NCBI GenBank assembly: GCA_902557145.1
Contig: CACDYZ010000007.1
Coordinates: forward strand, 1 to 64,000
DNA length: 64,000 nucleotides
Direction: 5' to 3'
Source of the DNA: an uncultured Alphaproteobacteria bacterium
Lineage (GTDB): Bacteria > Pseudomonadota > Alphaproteobacteria > HIMB59
In this document: piece by piece, positions 62,424 to 64,000 of the stretch
How the letters are laid out: each line of letters opens with the position of its first letter
How positions within the stretch are numbered: position 1 is the first letter of the stretch
Position numbers and translations under genes: made by a program
Notes under the pieces: model-generated
The model's input: only the letters and a program-made list of their open reading frames with translations
Told to the model about the DNA's origin: nothing
The model's database searches: none

Positions 62424-64000
62424 TTAATCAATTACATTGATTAATTTATCTCCAGACTTTTTGAATTTACCTATAAGTATAGGGCTAAATCCAAGTTCTA
62501 ATTGAAATTTCTTCTCAAACTCAACTTGATCTTTTTTATGAATAGATAATAAAAGGGGGCCATTAGTTTGTGGGTCATAGAGAATATTTTTTAACTTATT
62601 ACTATCAGATATTAAAATTTTATTTACAGAAGATGAATAATTATTATCAAAGCCTGTGCTTTTAAAGTTTTCTAATATTCTAATGTTTTTATTGATCATT
62701 ATCTCTTCATTGAGTTTAATTTCAGCAGATAATTTTGAAGATTTACAAATATCTGATAAGTGAGATGCTAGTCCAAATCCACTAATATCAGTTGTGATAT
62801 TACTTTTAAAACTCTTTGAAATTTCAGATGCTTTACTATTTCCTTTTTTGAGCCATTCAAGTAAATTTTGAAAATCGATACTTGATAGAAAATCTGAATT
62901 ATTAAAATATGCAGCTAAAAGATATCCAGTACCTAAAGGTTTTGAAAGATAGATAAGATCATCTTCTTGTCCTTGGTTTTTAGAAATTTGTTTTTCAAAG
63001 ACCCCATTCATAGTAATTGTAATACCAGGTTCTTTTGACTGATAACTATGTCCTGAAACAATAACTGAGTCGTCTTTAATGGACTCTGATTTTATACCCT
63101 TCATAAAATATTCCATATAAAATTTTTCTATTATCCCCTCTGAGAAAGGCAAGGCTTGTGAAACACTGATTGTTTGAACAGAGCCACCACTTGATAAAAT
63201 ATCATTTTGAGAATGTAGATAGCTAATAACTCCAAAATCATAAGGATTGAGTGATGTAAATAATTTTATGTGATCAATACTTTGTAATATATTTGAGGAA
63301 TTAGTATTTATTATAGATGCATCTAATAAATCAGGATTTGAATTTTCCTCATTCAAAAAATTAACTAATGTATTTTTTGAAACTTTAGAGCCACATCCTT
63401 GACAATACATTTTAACATCCTTTGATTTTTCTAATTCTAGATTTTTTTTAGTCATGCTCATGTGATTAGTAAATTTAAATTTGTTGATGAATCCCCTGTC
63501 AATCCACTTTTTTAATTTCCAGCACCATCTACCATGAAAAGATAAGAAAAAATAGTTTAATAATGCATAATTTTCATATGTACCAACTAAATAAAGCCAA
63601 TTTTTTTGTGGCTTAAATTTAACAAGCGACTTACCAGTTAATTTTAAAAAAATATTTTCCTTTAATACTTCTCCTTGTCGTACTGCCATCACTCCTGATT
63701 TTGGTCTGAAGTTATTTTCTATACTGCAGGCATCACCTGTAACAAAAACACTTTTATCATTAGTGGACAAGAGATTATTATCAACAGATATAAATCCATT
63801 CTTATCTTTATTAAGGTTACTATTTGATAACCAGTTTTCAATATCAGCGCCAGAAGAGAGTAAACTTAAATCACACTTAAATGTATCACCATTTTTTAAA
63901 GTTAAATGTGTTTCTGATATTGAAATAACTTCTCCTAGAAGTTCTTTGATACCTAAATGATTTGAAATTTTTTTTATATGTTTTTTTGTTTTTTTGTTTA
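62424..64000 (-). CDS. NADH dehydrogenase-like / selenide,water dikinase (SelD) fusion, 5' end outside window
   Basis: The frame is open from 62424 to the window edge on the minus strand, so the N-terminus is missing. The visible N-terminal part belongs to a pyridine nucleotide-disulfide oxidoreductase (LKNGDTFKCDLSLLSSGADI, then KSVFVTGDACS and RPKSGVMAVRQGEVLKENIF). From YCQGCGSKVSKNTLVNFL on, a SelD/AIR-synthase-like domain follows (SSGGSVQTISVSQALP, DDSVIVSGHSYQSKEPGITI, PLGTGYLLAAYF, TDISGFGLASHL, YDPQTNGPLLLSI). This fused form is known in many bacteria and supplies selenophosphate or a related activity. The SelD active-site Cys/Sec-Gly-Cys-x-Lys region reads QGCGSK. Confidence 0.85.
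   Translation of the reverse strand, partial: NKKTKKHIKKISNHLGIKELLGEVISISETHLTLKNGDTFKCDLSLLSSGADIENWLSNSNLNKDKNGFISVDNNLLSTNDKSVFVTGDACSIENNFRPKSGVMAVRQGEVLKENIFLKLTGKSLVKFKPQKNWLYLVGTYENYALLNYFFLSFHGRWCWKLKKWIDRGFINKFKFTNHMSMTKKNLELEKSKDVKMYCQGCGSKVSKNTLVNFLNEENSNPDLLDASIINTNSSNILQSIDHIKLFTSLNPYDFGVISYLHSQNDILSSGGSVQTISVSQALPFSEGIIEKFYMEYFMKGIKSESIKDDSVIVSGHSYQSKEPGITITMNGVFEKQISKNQGQEDDLIYLSKPLGTGYLLAAYFNNSDFLSSIDFQNLLEWLKKGNSKASEISKSFKSNITTDISGFGLASHLSDICKSSKLSAEIKLNEEIMINKNIRILENFKSTGFDNNYSSSVNKILISDSNKLKNILYDPQTNGPLLLSIHKKDQVEFEKKFQLELGFSPILIGKFKKSGDKLINVID

Noticed and set aside
63763-63960. Plus-strand 65-codon frame near the right edge
   Set aside because: It is antisense to the open NADH-dehydrogenase/SelD frame, which continues to the window end with recognisable motifs.

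Overview
The window reads as a compact, AT-rich chromosome segment from a free-living marine alphaproteobacterium, in the style of the streamlined SAR11, HIMB59/AEGEAN-169 or SAR116 groups. The reasons are short intergenic gaps, many 1-11 nt gene overlaps, an Irr-type Fur protein, a BacA-like transporter, and genes for marine methylated osmolytes (DMSP demethylase, quaternary-amine ABC uptake, choline dehydrogenase, a phosphonate oxidation pair). The lineage is an inference. I see no rRNA, tRNA, CRISPR array, insertion sequence or prophage.

Layout. 1-5.0 kb: metal homeostasis (end of a ZnuA zinc-binding protein, Irr regulator, secreted DUF4856 protein, fatty-acid-hydroxylase-type diiron membrane enzyme, FutA/FbpA-type ferric-binding protein). 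5.1-9.3 kb: a tightly overlapping folate operon pabB-pabA-pabC-folP-folB-folK, meeting trpF and katG on the other strand. 12.1-17.7 kb: aquaporin, class III omega-aminotransferase, then an OsmC / enoyl-CoA hydratase-like / acyl-CoA ligase operon. 17.8-19.9 kb: a tail-to-tail cytosine-5 methyltransferase and putative PD-(D/E)XK endonuclease, probably an unassigned type II restriction-modification system. 20-27 kb: a 27-aa membrane microprotein, pncC, Pif1-like helicase, 57-aa small protein, AlaX, EamA exporter, ABC-2 exporter and a divergent photolyase/cryptochrome.

27-33 kb: choline dehydrogenase, SH3-like and SOUL-like exported proteins and a DmdA-like folate-dependent demethylase paralogue, then glnK-amtB. 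33-38 kb (minus strand): dmdA, MFS transporter, ridA and a TmpA/TmpB-like pair. In characterised homologues this pair turns 2-trimethylaminoethylphosphonate into glycine betaine and phosphate. 38-47 kb (minus strand): an eight-gene operon of a ProXWV-type transporter, a semialdehyde-type dehydrogenase, an atypical M19 'dipeptidase', a 551-aa protein of unknown function, DUF3726 and a YeiH-type exporter. A divergent Ldh2-family dehydrogenase sits beside it. This looks like an uncharacterised betaine or organosulfur catabolic system and is the most novel block.

48-64 kb: cysE, GNAT, bacA, CBS protein, rmlA, sbcB, a candidate 60-nt regulatory RNA with an anti-Shine-Dalgarno-rich loop, a small zinc-ribbon protein with a dual-specificity phosphatase, transaldolase, bioY, msrB, a 27-aa extremely basic protein, an MFS/EamA/Nudix/leucine dehydrogenase operon, a CDP-alcohol phosphatidyltransferase, ccdA, a TVP38/DedA protein, and the C-terminal part of an NADH-dehydrogenase/SelD fusion that runs off the window.

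Taken together, nitrogen, carbon, sulfur and phosphorus acquisition from methylated osmolytes dominates 27-48 kb. Ammonium uptake (amtB/glnK) lies between the two osmolyte blocks. Seven genes or gene candidates under 60 codons (600, 20019, 22070, 49365, 53580, 56358 and the RNA candidate at 53424) were found by reading the gaps.
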